A stretch of 50,275 nt of DNA. It comes from Actinomadura livida. Lineage in GTDB: Bacteria; Actinomycetota; Actinomycetes; Streptosporangiales; Streptosporangiaceae. The notes beneath the pieces are model-generated. The model saw nothing but the letters and a program-made list of their open reading frames with translations, had not been told where the DNA came from and searched no databases. The position numbers were made by a program, and so were the translations under genes. The number at the start of each line of letters is the position of its first letter. Position 1 is the stretch's first letter. Where the stretch lies: the NCBI RefSeq assembly GCF_014648675.1, contig NZ_BMRO01000002.1, positions 660,898 through 711,172 on the forward strand. Reading direction: 5' to 3'. This document shows, one piece after another, positions 1 through 10,234 of this stretch.

Positions 1-227
1 GCGGCGACGGGGGCCAGCGAGAACTCGGGCTTCACCTCGCCCTTCGGGCGGCCGAGGTGGGCGCAGACGATGACCTTGGCCCCGCGGGTGCGCAGCGCCT
101 CGATCGTCGGCAGGCTCGCGCGGATCCGCCCGTCGTCGGTGATGGAGCCGTCCTCGAGCGGGACGTTCAGGTCGGCGCGGACGAGGACGCGCCTCCCGGC
201 GACGTCGAGATCGTCAATGGTCCGCAT
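1..227 (-). CDS. pgk: Phosphoglycerate kinase, N-terminal part (runs off window)
   Basis: Glycolytic phosphoglycerate kinase, which converts 1,3-bisphosphoglycerate and ADP to 3-phosphoglycerate and ATP in the cytosol. About 75 N-terminal residues are present, starting [20 protein letters not shown], followed by NVPL and the substrate-binding AHLGRPKGE stretch typical of the family. The ATG at 227 is preceded by a GGAAGGA-type ribosome site about 10 bases upstream. The gene lies downstream of gap on the same strand, the usual gap-pgk(-tpiA) order in actinobacteria. The C-terminal part is outside the window. Confidence 0.95.
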   Translation of the reverse strand, partial: MRTIDDLDVAGRRVLVRADLNVPLEDGSITDDGRIRASLPTIEALRTRGAKVIVCAHLGRPKGEVKPEFSLAPVA

Positions 228-340
228 CGGGATGTCGGTGTCCTTCCGTACACGGCCGCGCCGTGGCCTCGCGCCCTTCTGTGCACGGTCTCCGTGCACG
301 GTGCGCGGCCACGGCGCCGACGGCTGCGATCAGTGTTCTC

Positions 341-368
341 CCGGGGGGCGGCCCCCTAAGCCCCCCGG
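341..368. terminator. GC hairpin between gap and pgk
   Basis: CCGGGGGGC at 341-349 is perfectly complementary to GCCCCCCGG at 360-368, with a 10-base loop. It lies 20 bases beyond the gap stop. There is no U-tract, so this is either a GC-type actinobacterial terminator/attenuator or an mRNA-stabilising hairpin between gap and pgk. Confidence 0.5.
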
Positions 369-387
369 GGCTGCGCCCTGAGGCGCG

Positions 388-1441
<1,054 letters not shown>

Positions 1442-1602
1442 CTACGGTCGATCCAGGGGATCTCCCCTACGCTCGACCCTATCCAATGACCCGCGAGTAG
1501 CTTGACACCGGCGGCGTGGGAATCCCGGGGTGAGCGCGCCTCCCCCGGTCGGGGGATGGCTCCCGTTCCGCCCCCGCTCACGGCATATGGCACGTCTTTC
1601 AC

Positions 1603-1608
1603 TACACT
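1603..1608 (+). promoter_or_regulatory. -10 element of a probable leaderless transcript
   Basis: TACACT (TANNNT class) lies eight bases before the ATG at 1617, and there is no Shine-Dalgarno sequence in between. This is the usual layout of leaderless actinobacterial mRNAs and supports 1617 as the start of the three-gene operon. No good -35 is visible. Confidence 0.5.
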
Positions 1609-1616
1609 CGCCGTCC

Positions 1617-2363
1617 ATGCGCGGCGGGTGGCTCGTCCTGATCTTGAGCGGGGTGGTCCTGCTGGCCTGCCCGCTGCCCGCCGTCGCGCGGGAGCGCGCG
1701 GAGCCGGTGTCCCGCGCCGACCACATCGCCGCACAGCTCCGCCGCGACCCCGTCTACGTCACCGACCACGCCCCGCGGGCGCTGCCGCCGGACGCCGCCG
1801 AGCGGATCAGGGCGGCCGTCGCGCGCCTCGGCGTCCCGGCGTACGTGGCGGTCACGCCCACCGTCGGCCTCAGCACGGGGCGGCACGATGAGTCCCTCCT
1901 GCCGCTGCTTCGCGACCGGCTCCGGAGGGACGGGGTCTACATCGTGGCCTCCCCGTCCTCGCCCGGCGGCGAGGTCCGCCAGTACGGCGGTTCCCGGCGG
2001 GTGCCGCTGGAGGACGCGTGGCGGGCCGCCGAGAACGAACTCGCCTACGACGCGAGCACCCCCGAGCGGATCGAGCTCTTCGTCGACATCGCACTGTCGG
2101 GCCGGGCACGGGAACGCGCCGAGAACCCGCCGCCGAGACCGAAGTCGGAGGTCCGCAAGGCGCTGGACGCCGACGATGCCGCGGACCGGCGGGCCGCCTT
2201 GATCGAGTGGGGCGTCTTCGGCGGGGGCACCGCGCTCAGCGGAGTGCCCCTCCTCGCCCTCCTGACCTTCCTCCGCGTCCGCCGGGGCACGCGGCGACCG
2301 AAGGGGAGACAGGCCGCGAAACAGCGGCAGAGACCGAAGAAGCCGGCGAAGGGCCGCAGATGA
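1617..2363 (+). CDS. TPM-like secreted/membrane protein, first of three paralogues
   Basis: A 248-aa protein of unknown function. It starts with a signal peptide or N-terminal anchor (MRGGWLVLILSGVVLLACPL, then PAVARE). An extracytoplasmic alpha/beta domain follows, with the pattern LRRDPVYV ... LGVPAYVAVTP ... LRRDGVYIVAS. Near residue 200 there is one membrane segment (TALSGVPLLALLTFL), then a very basic cytoplasmic tail (RRGTRRPKGRQ...KGRR). The domain resembles the TPM fold (PF04536) in length and strand pattern, but I could not verify this. ATG 1617 is chosen over ATG 1587 because a TACACT -10 lies at leaderless spacing and the signal peptide starts there. It lacks the cysteine-rich C-terminal domain of its two downstream paralogues. 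Its TGA overlaps the next ATG (ATGA). Confidence 0.75.
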   Translation: MRGGWLVLILSGVVLLACPLPAVARERAEPVSRADHIAAQLRRDPVYVTDHAPRALPPDAAERIRAAVARLGVPAYVAVTPTVGLSTGRHDESLLPLLRDRLRRDGVYIVASPSSPGGEVRQYGGSRRVPLEDAWRAAENELAYDASTPERIELFVDIALSGRARERAENPPPRPKSEVRKALDADDAADRRAALIEWGVFGGGTALSGVPLLALLTFLRVRRGTRRPKGRQAAKQRQRPKKPAKGRR

Positions 2364-3652
2364 GACGCGCGGGCACCGTGGCGATGCTCGCCGCCCTCCT
2401 CCTCACCGCCCTCGTCCTGACCACGAAGGCCGCGGGCACCGCGGCCGCGGACGACCCCCCGCACGCCTACCACCGCCTGGACCGGATCTCGGCGTCCCTG
2501 GCGAAGGACCCCCTGTTCGTCGACCCCGACGTCAGCCACGCCCTCGACGAGTCCGAGCGCGCCCGGGTCCGCCGGGCGATCGGCGAGACCTCCCGCAGCC
2601 TCGGCGTGCCCGCCTATGTCGTCGTCGTCCCGAACCAAGGCGACTCGGAGTCCCAGGGCCGCGACGAGGCGTTCCTGTTCGCGCTGCACAAGCGCGCCGG
2701 CCGCGACGGCCTGTACCTCATGGCCAATTCGCGCGGCGGCCTGGAGTCCGAGGCGTTCCGGGTCCCGCGCCGCCACCGGGACTCGGTGCTGGACGAGGAC
2801 GAGCCGGGTTCCTGGCGGCCCGCCGACACCGACCGTCCGTTCGACGACCTGGCACAGCGGATCACCGAGCGCCTGAACGGCTACGCGACGGCCCCTTCCG
2901 CGTCGCCCGCGATGCCGAGGCTGTACTCCACCCCCGACCCGTTCGGGAAGGAGAACGAGCTGACACCGGCCGAGCCGGAGATCTCGGCTCCCCTCCTCAC
3001 CGGTCTCCTCCTCGCCGGGCCCGCCGCGGCCGTCCTGCTGTACTGGGCGGGCATCGGCGTCCTCGCCCTGCTGCGCCGCGAGAGCACGCCGCGGGACAAG
3101 CGGAGGCCCGCGCGGCACAGCGCGGCCTGGACCGAACCCAGCATGCGGCGGCTGCGCCGCCTGGCGGCCAAGGACGTCGGCGCGCTCCGCCAAGCGCTCG
3201 CCACGGCCGACGCCGAACGCGGACGCTCCTACGCCGTCTCCGCCTACGATGCCGCCCAGATCCTCTACGACGACGCCAAAGAGGACGAAGACCGCGCCAT
3301 CGACCTCGTCGGCGCGATCGTCCTCGCGCGCCAGGGGCAGGTCGCGCTCAGCCGGGACAGCTCGGACCCGCCCGTCCCCTGCGCGGTGAACCCGCTGCAC
3401 GGCGACTCCGTCACGCGCAGGCGGCTGGCGAAGCTCACCCACAAGGTCCTCCCGAAGCCGTGCCCGCTGTGCGAGAGCTGCGCCGACGTCGAGAAACGGC
3501 AGGGACTGACCGACCGGCACCTCCTCAAGGTGCCGGGCCCCGGCCGGCCCCGCCCCCACACCGCGATCCCCGGCGTGTGGCGGGACACCGCATGGGGGGC
3601 CACCGGCAAGAAGTTCCTTCCGCGCGTGATGAGGTATCTCGGTGTTGAGTGA
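2360..3652 (+). CDS. TPM-like membrane protein with C-terminal Cys/NPLHGD domain (paralogue 2)
   Basis: A 430-aa protein starting at the ATG that overlaps the upstream stop. In order: signal peptide (residues 1-30), TPM-like extracytoplasmic domain (about 35-175, with SLAKDPLFVDP and LGVPAYVVVVP), membrane segment (about 210-240), cytoplasmic helical region (about 270-330), and a C-terminal domain. That domain has C341-x2-NPLHGD (344-349), then C368-x2-C371-x2-C374 and VWRDTAWGATG near the end. The cysteine spacing suggests a metal-binding knuckle. The same NPLHGD-plus-cysteine block recurs in the third gene, so it is a real conserved domain and not chance. Function unknown; it probably acts as a membrane complex with its neighbours. 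Confidence 0.8.
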   Translation: MRRAGTVAMLAALLLTALVLTTKAAGTAAADDPPHAYHRLDRISASLAKDPLFVDPDVSHALDESERARVRRAIGETSRSLGVPAYVVVVPNQGDSESQGRDEAFLFALHKRAGRDGLYLMANSRGGLESEAFRVPRRHRDSVLDEDEPGSWRPADTDRPFDDLAQRITERLNGYATAPSASPAMPRLYSTPDPFGKENELTPAEPEISAPLLTGLLLAGPAAAVLLYWAGIGVLALLRRESTPRDKRRPARHSAAWTEPSMRRLRRLAAKDVGALRQALATADAERGRSYAVSAYDAAQILYDDAKEDEDRAIDLVGAIVLARQGQVALSRDSSDPPVPCAVNPLHGDSVTRRRLAKLTHKVLPKPCPLCESCADVEKRQGLTDRHLLKVPGPGRPRPHTAIPGVWRDTAWGATGKKFLPRVMRYLGVE

Positions 3653-4862
3653 ACCGTCCCCCGGCGAACGGCTGGCGGCCGCGCTGCGCCGCTCCCCGAT
3701 CTACGTCGACCCGTCGCTGGCGGCCGCGCTCCCCCGGGCGGAGCGGCGTGGGCTCATCGCGAAGTTCGGCAAGGCGCCCGCGCCCATCTTCGTCATTCTC
3801 GTCCCCCTGGTCGCGGGCGGCACCTGGTCCGACGCCAAGGAACTGGCGACGGTCGTCCACGACCGCCTCGGCCGCGACGGCGTCTTCATCACGTTCGACG
3901 ACAGCACCGACGAGCTGGCCGCCCGCGAATGGGGCGGCGAGCATCAGGCCCGCGACGCCGCCTGGGCCGTCGCCCTCGACCGCGCGATGGACGACGCGTC
4001 GCTCGCGGACAAGCTGTCGCGCATCATCGACCTGATCGTCTCCGGCACCGGCACCCGGGAGTACAAGCGGGTCTCCGCCGAGATCAGGGCACGCATCAGC
4101 AGGCGCCCCGAAACCCGCGACAGCCCGGCGCCGGACGAGGACGGCGGCCTGGCGCTCCCCCTGGGCGCGGCGGGAGCGGCGGGAGCGGCCGCCGCCGGCG
4201 TCGCGGGCCTCCTGCTGTGGCGCCGCCGCCGCATGGCGTCCGCCGCCCGGCGCGACGTGGAGGGCGAGGGCGTCCTGATGCCCCGCACGGTGTTCGAGAC
4301 CGCGAGCCGCGCGAACGAGGACCAGCTCCGCGAGCAGGCGTCCCGCGAGGTCATCCACTTCGGCGAGCTCCTGGACGAGACCAGCACCCCGACGAACGAG
4401 CGGGCCGGCACCCTGATGGCCCGCGCCCTGGACGCCTACCAGGCCGCGGGCAAGACCCTCGACGCGGCCCGCGGCATCCCCGACCTGGCGGGCGTCCTGG
4501 TCCTGGTGGACCAGGGCCGCGACGCCCTGGCGTCCGCGCAGGCCGTCGCGAAGGGCAAGCCGGAGATCCCGCCCATGCCGCTGTGCTTCTTCAACCCCCT
4601 CCACGGAGACGCCACGACGAAGCTCGACTGGCGCCCCCTAGGCTCCCGCGAGCGCCTCCGCGTAGAGGCGTGCCGCACCTGCGCCCGCGCGACCCGCAAC
4701 AAGCAGACGCCGGACGTCCTGACAGACACCCGCGAAGGCCGCCCCGTCCCCTACTACGAGGCCGACCCGAAGAAGAGCATCTGGGCCGAAACCGGCTACG
4801 GCCAACTACGCGAAGACCTGATCCACAGAGTCCTAAGAGGCGACCTGAACAACCCCAGGTAA
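3642..4862 (+). CDS. TPM-like membrane protein with C-terminal Cys/NPLHGD domain (paralogue 3)
   Basis: A 406-aa protein starting at a GTG that overlaps the previous gene by 11 bases. It has no signal peptide: the TPM-like domain (residues 5-145, LRRSPIYVDPSLAAALP, APIFVILVP, LGRDGVFITFDD) begins at once. A membrane segment follows at about 170-193 (alanine/glycine-rich, then WRRRR). The helical region (about 250-305) aligns with paralogue 2 (AGK.L, DLAGVLVLVDQGRDAL). The C-terminal domain has C315-x2-NPLHGD (318-323), C344-x2-C347 and an IWAETGYG motif matching VWRDTAWG of its neighbour. Without a signal peptide, the domain must either stay cytoplasmic or be exported by the single anchor. 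Function unknown. Confidence 0.78.
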   Translation: MLSEPSPGERLAAALRRSPIYVDPSLAAALPRAERRGLIAKFGKAPAPIFVILVPLVAGGTWSDAKELATVVHDRLGRDGVFITFDDSTDELAAREWGGEHQARDAAWAVALDRAMDDASLADKLSRIIDLIVSGTGTREYKRVSAEIRARISRRPETRDSPAPDEDGGLALPLGAAGAAGAAAAGVAGLLLWRRRRMASAARRDVEGEGVLMPRTVFETASRANEDQLREQASREVIHFGELLDETSTPTNERAGTLMARALDAYQAAGKTLDAARGIPDLAGVLVLVDQGRDALASAQAVAKGKPEIPPMPLCFFNPLHGDATTKLDWRPLGSRERLRVEACRTCARATRNKQTPDVLTDTREGRPVPYYEADPKKSIWAETGYGQLREDLIHRVLRGDLNNPR

Positions 4863-4930
4863 CCCACAAACGAACAAACGCGGCCGAGTCCCCCAAAGGA
4901 ACTTGGACAAGACCCAAGCCCCGGGCTCAC

Positions 4931-5093
4931 GGGTCGTGCGGCCGGAGCGAGCGCAGCGAGCGCAGGCCGCACGACCCGCCGAGCCGGGCGACCGCAGCGA
5001 CACCAAGAACCCGCACGGTCACACCAAACCGCAACAGTGGCGTGAGGATCGACCGGCTCGGACCGGGGGGTTTGGGGGGTCGCCCCCCCCAAA
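4931..5093 (+). repeat. Dispersed intergenic repeat, copy A (inverted repeat plus GC hairpin)
   Basis: Lies between the convergent ends of the TPM-like operon and whiA. It begins with arms GGGTCGTGCGGCC (4931-4943) and GGCCGCACGACCC (4965-4977) around a 21-base GAGCG/CAGCG-rich loop. It ends in a hairpin TTTGGGGGG (5071-5079) / CCCCCCAAA (5085-5093) four bases from the whiA stop. The whole unit recurs in inverse orientation at 28466-28625, about 90% identical by eye over about 140 bases. The two hairpins probably act as a bidirectional terminator. Confidence 0.85.
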
Positions 5094-5096
5094 CGA

Positions 5097-6077
5097 CTAA
5101 GGCGCCAGCATGTCCGCCGTCAGGTTGGCGTCGGTGCCGGGGATGCCCTGGTCGCCGGCGCGCTTGTCGGCCATGGCGAGGAGGCGGCGGATGCGGCCGG
5201 CGATGGCGTCCTTGGTGAGGGGCGGGTCGGCGAGCTGGCCGAGTTCCTCCAGGGACGCCTGCTTGTGCTCGAGGCGGAGGCGGCCGGCGTTGACGAGGTG
5301 CTCGGGGGCGTCGTCGCCGAGGATCTCCAGGGCGCGGGCGACGCGGGCGCCGGCGGCGACGGCGGCGCGGGCGGAGCGGCGGAGGTTGGCGTCGTCGAAG
5401 TTGGCGAGGCGGTTGGCGGTGGCGCGCACTTCGCGGCGCATCCGGCGCTCTTCCCAGGCGAGGACGCTGTCGTGGGCGCCGAGGCGGGTGAGCAGGGCGC
5501 TGATGGCGTCGCCGTCGCGGACGACGACGCGGTCGACGCCGCGGACCTCGCGCGCCTTGGCGTGGATCTTGAGGCGGCGGGCGGCGCCGACGAGGGCGAG
5601 CGCGGCCTCGGGGCCGGGGCAGGTCACCTCCAGCGACATGGACCGGCCGGGCTCGGTGAGCGAGCCGTGCGCGAGGAACGCGCCGCGCCAGGCGGATTCG
5701 GCGTCGCAGGCGGCGCCGGCGACGACCTGGCGGGGCAGGCCGCGGACCGGGCGGCCGTTGTTGTCGATGAGGCCGGTCTGCCGGGCGAGGGACTCGCCGT
5801 CGCGGAAGACGCGGACGACGTAGCGGTTGCCCTTGCGCAGACCGCTGGGCGCGAGGACGACGACCTCGGAGGTGTGCCCGAACACCTCCGCGATGTCCCT
5901 GATGAGGCGCCGCGCCGCGACGCCGGTGTCGATCTCGGCCTCGATCACGATGCGGCCGCTGACCAGGTGCAGCCCTCCCGCGAAGCGCAGCAGCGTCGAG
6001 ACCTCGGCCTTGCGGCAGCACGGCTTCATGACCGTGAGCCTGCTCAGCTCGTCCTTGACCACACCGGTCATCGCCAT
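5097..6077 (-). CDS. whiA: Sporulation/cell-division regulator WhiA
   Basis: DNA-binding protein (326 aa) required in Streptomyces, together with WhiB, to switch aerial hyphae to sporulation septation. It starts [14 protein letters not shown], as known WhiA proteins do, then [30 protein letters not shown]-homing-endonuclease-like fold fills the N-terminal two thirds. The C-terminal helix-turn-helix lies in [23 protein letters not shown] 6077 is chosen because GGGAGGG lies about eight bases upstream and family members begin there; an in-frame extension to 6188 looks non-coding. It is downstream of the YvcK-like gene and rapZ on the same strand, the standard actinobacterial and firmicute order. 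Confidence 0.97.
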   Translation of the reverse strand: MAMTGVVKDELSRLTVMKPCCRKAEVSTLLRFAGGLHLVSGRIVIEAEIDTGVAARRLIRDIAEVFGHTSEVVVLAPSGLRKGNRYVVRVFRDGESLARQTGLIDNNGRPVRGLPRQVVAGAACDAESAWRGAFLAHGSLTEPGRSMSLEVTCPGPEAALALVGAARRLKIHAKAREVRGVDRVVVRDGDAISALLTRLGAHDSVLAWEERRMRREVRATANRLANFDDANLRRSARAAVAAGARVARALEILGDDAPEHLVNAGRLRLEHKQASLEELGQLADPPLTKDAIAGRIRRLLAMADKRAGDQGIPGTDANLTADMLAP

Positions 6078-6138
6078 CTGATGAACCCTCCCCCTATCGG
6101 ACTCCCAGCAGTGTGGCCGATCCCGGCCGCGCGGGTCG

Positions 6139-7113
6139 TCAGTCGGTGAATATCTTGTAGAAGGCTTGGGCCAGCCGGGCGGGTTCATGACGCGGCGAGC
6201 CGTCGTCGGCGGCGACGTCGGCGAGGACGAGGCGCCCGCCGATCTCCTGGACGGCCTTGTCGAGGGCCGCCGGGTCGTCGACCACCCCGTCGTCGGCGAG
6301 GACGACGTCCACGCTGAGGTCGGGGGCGTGCGCCCGCAGGACCTCCAGGTGGGTCTGGGGGGAGAAGTCGTCGGTCTCGCCGGGCTGGGGGGCGAGGTTG
6401 AGCGCGACGGCGCGGCGGGCGCGGGTGGCGGTGAGGGCGCGCGCCAGCGCCGGGACCTTCAGGTGGGGCAGGACGCTGGTGAACCAGGAGCCGGGGCCGA
6501 ACACGATCCAGTCGGCGTCCTCGACGGCGGCGAGGGCTTCGGGGCAGGCGGGCGGGTCGGCGGGCACGAGCGACACCCCGAGCACGGTGCCGGGCGTCTT
6601 CGCGCAGGCGACCTGCCCTTTGACGTGGGTGATCTCGTCGGGGCGGGCGGGGTCGGCGCCGCGGACCTCGGCGACGATGTCCATCGGGACCGCGGCCATC
6701 GGCAGCACCCGGCCGTGCGCGCCGAGCAGCCGCCCGACCCAGTCGAGCCCGGCGACGGTGGAGCCGCCGGGCGCGTCGGCGGCGCCGGCCCCGAGGAGTT
6801 CCCACAGCGCGACGATGAGGAGGTTGCCGACGGCGTGGTCGCGCAGGTCGCCCTGGGTGCGGAAGCGGTGCTGGACGACGTCCCGCCAGGTCTGGCCCCA
6901 TACGTCGTCGCCGCACAGCGCGGCGAGCGCCATCCGCAGGTCGCCGGGCGGCAGCACGCCGAGCTCGCGGCGGAGGCGTCCGCTGGAGCCGCCGTCGTCG
7001 GCGACGGTCACGATCGCGGTCAGCCGGTCGGTGACGCGGCGCAGTGCCGACAGCGAGGCGTAGAGGCCGTGGCCGCCGCCGAGCGCGACGACCTTCGGGC
7101 CGTTGGGCTTCAC
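6139..7113 (-). CDS. yvcK: YvcK/CofD-like protein (gluconeogenesis factor family)
   Basis: A 324-aa member of the YvcK/CofD-like family, linked in Bacillus and mycobacteria to carbon-source-dependent envelope homeostasis; it binds UDP-sugars. It starts [20 protein letters not shown], with the glycine-rich nucleotide-binding loop, then [23 protein letters not shown] and HAVGNLL. The acceptor-side motif [18 protein letters not shown] is present. The GTG at 7113 is chosen because the core fold starts there and any longer form would overlap rapZ by about 90 bases. It sits between rapZ and whiA. Despite the CofD resemblance it is unlikely to make F420, because the context is that of YvcK. Confidence 0.9.
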   Translation of the reverse strand: MKPNGPKVVALGGGHGLYASLSALRRVTDRLTAIVTVADDGGSSGRLRRELGVLPPGDLRMALAALCGDDVWGQTWRDVVQHRFRTQGDLRDHAVGNLLIVALWELLGAGAADAPGGSTVAGLDWVGRLLGAHGRVLPMAAVPMDIVAEVRGADPARPDEITHVKGQVACAKTPGTVLGVSLVPADPPACPEALAAVEDADWIVFGPGSWFTSVLPHLKVPALARALTATRARRAVALNLAPQPGETDDFSPQTHLEVLRAHAPDLSVDVVLADDGVVDDPAALDKAVQEIGGRLVLADVAADDGSPRHEPARLAQAFYKIFTD

Positions 7114-7168
7114 CGTGCCGTTTTCCTGCTCTCCTCGTGCGGGGCCCGCGCCGGGTTCCGGGCGGGCG

Positions 7169-8047
7169 TCACTCGCGGCCGAGGTCACGGTGGGCGACCT
7201 GCACCTCGATGCCCTCGTCCCGCAGGCGGGCGGCGATCTGTTCCGCCATGGCCACACTACGGTGTTTGCCGCCGGTGCAGCCCACGGCGAGGGTCACGTA
7301 GTGCTTGCCCTCGCGCTCGTACCCGGCGGACAGCAGGCGCAGGACCTCGGCGTAGGCGTCCAGGAACTCCTTGGCGCCGCGCTGGCCGAGCACGTAGTCG
7401 CGGACGGCGGTGTCGCGGCCCGTCTTCGGCCGCAGCTCCGGCACCCAGTGCGGGTTCGGCAGGAACCGGCAGTCGACGACGAGGTCGGCGTCGACCGGCA
7501 GGCCGTACTTGTAGCCGAACGACACGACGGTCGCGCGCAGGCTGGACTCGCCGGTGTCGTTGCCGAAGAACCCGATGATCTTGTTGCGCAGCTCGTGCAC
7601 GTTGAGGCCGCTGGTGTCGATCACCAGGTCGGCCTCGGCGCGGACCTCGCGGACCAGTTCGCGCTCCCGCGCGATGCCGTCGACGAGGCGCCCGTCGCCC
7701 TGCAGCGGGTGGGGGCGGCGCACGCTCTCGAAGCGGCGCACCAGGTCGGCGTCGCTCGCCTCCAGGAACACGACCCGGGGGTGGACCCCGCGCGCCTCCA
7801 GCTCCGCGATCGAGGAGTGCAGGTCCTCGGTGAAGGCGCGGCTGCGCACGTCCACGACGACGGCGATGCGGGGCACCGCGTCCTTCACCCGGCCGCCGAG
7901 GTCGGCCATCGTGGCCAGCAGCCCCGGCGGCAGGTTGTCGACCACGAACCAGTCGAGGTCCTCCAGCGACTTGGCCGCGGTGCTGCGGCCCGCCCCGGAC
8001 ATGCCGGTGATTATCACGATGTCCGGGATCTTCGTCTCGGTGCTCAT
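7169..8047 (-). CDS. rapZ: RapZ-family nucleotide-binding protein
   Basis: A 292-aa RapZ/YvcJ protein. The P-loop GMSGAGRS lies at residues 15-22, followed by WFVVDNLPP. The C-terminal domain has [15 protein letters not shown] and the GCTGGKHRS signature. In E. coli RapZ is an RNase E adaptor that senses glucosamine-6-phosphate; in actinobacteria the role is less clear and GlmZ-type sRNAs are not known. ATG 8047 overlaps the uvrC stop (ATGA), so the two are translationally coupled. It forms the conserved uvrC-rapZ-yvcK-whiA order. Confidence 0.95.
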   Translation of the reverse strand: MSTETKIPDIVIITGMSGAGRSTAAKSLEDLDWFVVDNLPPGLLATMADLGGRVKDAVPRIAVVVDVRSRAFTEDLHSSIAELEARGVHPRVVFLEASDADLVRRFESVRRPHPLQGDGRLVDGIARERELVREVRAEADLVIDTSGLNVHELRNKIIGFFGNDTGESSLRATVVSFGYKYGLPVDADLVVDCRFLPNPHWVPELRPKTGRDTAVRDYVLGQRGAKEFLDAYAEVLRLLSAGYEREGKHYVTLAVGCTGGKHRSVAMAEQIAARLRDEGIEVQVAHRDLGRE

Positions 8048-10062
8048 GACCGCCTCCCCCTGTGCTCCCCGTCCACGCCGGCGCCGATGCCGCCGCCGTC
8101 CCCGCCGCCCGCGCCGGGCCGTCCCGGCGGGACCCCGGCGCCGTGCAGGGCCGCGACGATGCCCTCGGCGCTGCGCATGCCGATTCCCGGGACCTCGGCG
8201 ACCTGCTCGGGCGTCGCGTCCTTCAGCCGCTTCAGCGAGCCGAAGTGTTTCAGCAGCGCCGCGCGGCGCGCCGGTCCCAGACCAGGAACGTTATCGAGTT
8301 CGCTCATCGTCATGGACTTGGATCGCCGTTGCCGGTGGAAGGTGATGGCGAAGCGGTGGGCCTCGTCGCGGATCCGCTGGACGAGGAACATGCCCTCGCT
8401 GTTGCGCGGGAGGACGACCGGGTCGGCCTCGCCGGGCAGCCACAGCTCCTCCAGCCGCTTGGCGATGCCGCAGACCGCGATGTCGTCGACGCCCAGCTCG
8501 TCCAGCGCCCGCTGCGCGGCGGCGACCTGCGGCGGGCCGCCGTCGACGAGCACCAGGTTGGGCGGGTAGGCGAACTTGCGCGGCCGCCCGGTCTCGGGGT
8601 CGATCGGCTGGTGCGCGCCCTCTTCGAGGTCGGCGGCGTCCCCGAGGTGGTCCAGTTCGCCGGTCTTCTCGGTCTCGGCGAGGTAGCGCTTGAACCTGCG
8701 GGTGATGACCTCGTGGATGGAGCGGACGTCGTCCTGGCCCTCGACGGCCTTGATCGTGAACCGGCGGTACTCGCCCTTGCGGGCCAGGCCGTCCTCGAAC
8801 ACGACCATCGACGCGACGACGTTCGTGCCCTGCAGGTTCGACACGTCGTAGGACTCGATGCGCAGCGGCGCCTCGTCCAGCTCCAGCGCGTCCTGGATCT
8901 CCTGGAGGGCGCGGCTGCGGGTCGTCAGGTCGGACGTGCGGCGCGTCTTGTGCAGCTTGAGCGCCTCGTGCGCGTTGCGGGCGACGGTCTCCAGCAGGGC
9001 CTTCTTGTCGCCGCGCTGCGGGACGCGGAGCCGGACGGGCCCGCCGCGCTGCTCCGACAGCAGCTCGGTCATGGCCTCCTCGTCGGGCGGGAGGGCCGGG
9101 ACGAGCACCTCGCGCGGCACCGACTCGCTCTCGCTGTAGATCTGGATGAGGAAGTGCTCGACCAGGTCGGCGGTGGTGACGTCCGCGACCTTGTCGACCA
9201 CCCAGCCGCGCTGCCCCCGGATCCGGCCGCCGCGCACGTAGAAGACCTGGACGGCCGCCTCCAGCTCGTCCTCGGCGAAGGCGATCATGTCGCAGTCGGT
9301 GCTGTCGGGGAGGACGACCGCCTGCTTCTCCAGGGCGCGCTCCAGGGCGCGGATGTCGTCGCGGAGGCGGGCGGCGCGCTCGTACTCCTGGGCCGCGGCG
9401 GCCTCGCGCATGTCGCGTTCGAGGCGCTTGATGAACCGGGTGGTGTGGCCCGCCATGAAGTCGCAGAAGTCCTCGGCGAGCAGGCGGTGCTCCTCCGGGG
9501 AGACGCGGCCGACGCAGGGCGCCGAGCACTTGCCGATGTCGCCGAGCAGGCAGGGGCGGCCGAGCTGGTGCTGCCGCTTGAACACGCCCGCGCTGCACGT
9601 CCGGACGGGGAACACGCGCAGCAGCTGGTCGACCGTCTCCCGGATCGCCCACGCGTGGGAGTACGGACCGAAGTAGCGCACGCCCTTGCGTCTGGCGCCC
9701 CGCATCACCATCACCCTCGGGAAGTCCTCGTCCAGGGTGACGGCGAGATACGGATAGGACTTGTCGTCGCGGTAGCGGACGTTGAACCTCGGGTCGAACT
9801 CCTTGATCCAGGAGTACTCGAGCTGGAGGGCCTCGACCTCGGTGGCGACGACCGTCCAGTCGACGCGGGCGGCGGTCCGCACCATCGTCTGGGTGCGGGG
9901 GTGCAGCGCGGAGAAGTCGGCGAAGTAGGAGTTCAGCCGCTGGCGCAGGTGCTTCGCCTTGCCCACGTAGATGACCCGGCCGTGCTCGTCGCGGAATCTG
10001 TACACGCCGGGGGATTCCGGGATCGAGCCCGGTGCGGGTCGGTAGGTCGCCGGATCTGCCAC
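8044..10062 (-). CDS. uvrC: Excinuclease ABC subunit C
   Basis: UvrC (672 aa) makes both incisions around a lesion after UvrAB damage recognition. The N-terminal GIY-YIG nuclease (SPGVYRF ... [14 protein letters not shown]) is intact. It is followed by the cysteine cluster CSAPCVGRV, a UVR domain ([16 protein letters not shown]), the RNase H-like nuclease ([23 protein letters not shown]), and C-terminal helix-hairpin-helix motifs ([30 protein letters not shown]). GTG 10062 ([12 protein letters not shown]) matches family N-termini; GTG 10068 is an in-frame alternative, and neither has a good ribosome site. Confidence 0.95.
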   Translation of the reverse strand: MADPATYRPAPGSIPESPGVYRFRDEHGRVIYVGKAKHLRQRLNSYFADFSALHPRTQTMVRTAARVDWTVVATEVEALQLEYSWIKEFDPRFNVRYRDDKSYPYLAVTLDEDFPRVMVMRGARRKGVRYFGPYSHAWAIRETVDQLLRVFPVRTCSAGVFKRQHQLGRPCLLGDIGKCSAPCVGRVSPEEHRLLAEDFCDFMAGHTTRFIKRLERDMREAAAAQEYERAARLRDDIRALERALEKQAVVLPDSTDCDMIAFAEDELEAAVQVFYVRGGRIRGQRGWVVDKVADVTTADLVEHFLIQIYSESESVPREVLVPALPPDEEAMTELLSEQRGGPVRLRVPQRGDKKALLETVARNAHEALKLHKTRRTSDLTTRSRALQEIQDALELDEAPLRIESYDVSNLQGTNVVASMVVFEDGLARKGEYRRFTIKAVEGQDDVRSIHEVITRRFKRYLAETEKTGELDHLGDAADLEEGAHQPIDPETGRPRKFAYPPNLVLVDGGPPQVAAAQRALDELGVDDIAVCGIAKRLEELWLPGEADPVVLPRNSEGMFLVQRIRDEAHRFAITFHRQRRSKSMTMSELDNVPGLGPARRAALLKHFGSLKRLKDATPEQVAEVPGIGMRSAEGIVAALHGAGVPPGRPGAGGGDGGGIGAGVDGEHRGRRS

Positions 10063-10234
10063 GTCCACGAGCCTAGTCGGCGGGGCCGACACGCCGTGCG
10101 TCGCCCGCGCGCCGGTCCGGGGTGACGGAGATCTCGCCGCCCGGCCGGGGTGATACCGGAGGCTTCGGAAAGGCAGAATCAAATGTACGTTGTGCGGACG
10201 GAGATCGTCGCAGCCTGAGGGGGTCGTCGCGCAA

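Noticed and set aside
2018..2359. Long N-terminal extension of the second TPM-like protein
   Set aside because: The extension is out of frame with, and fully overlaps, the first gene; the ATG at 2360 gives a signal peptide and the usual ATGA overlap.
3460..3648. Cysteine/NPLHGD domain as an HNH nuclease
   Set aside because: The Asn/His/Cys order superficially recalls HNH, but the catalytic His-His-Asn spacing is absent.
10183..10218. 11-codon ORF ([11 protein letters not shown]) before the MscS-like gene
   Set aside because: No ribosome site or conserved leader features; an ORF this short is expected by chance in a 100-base gap.
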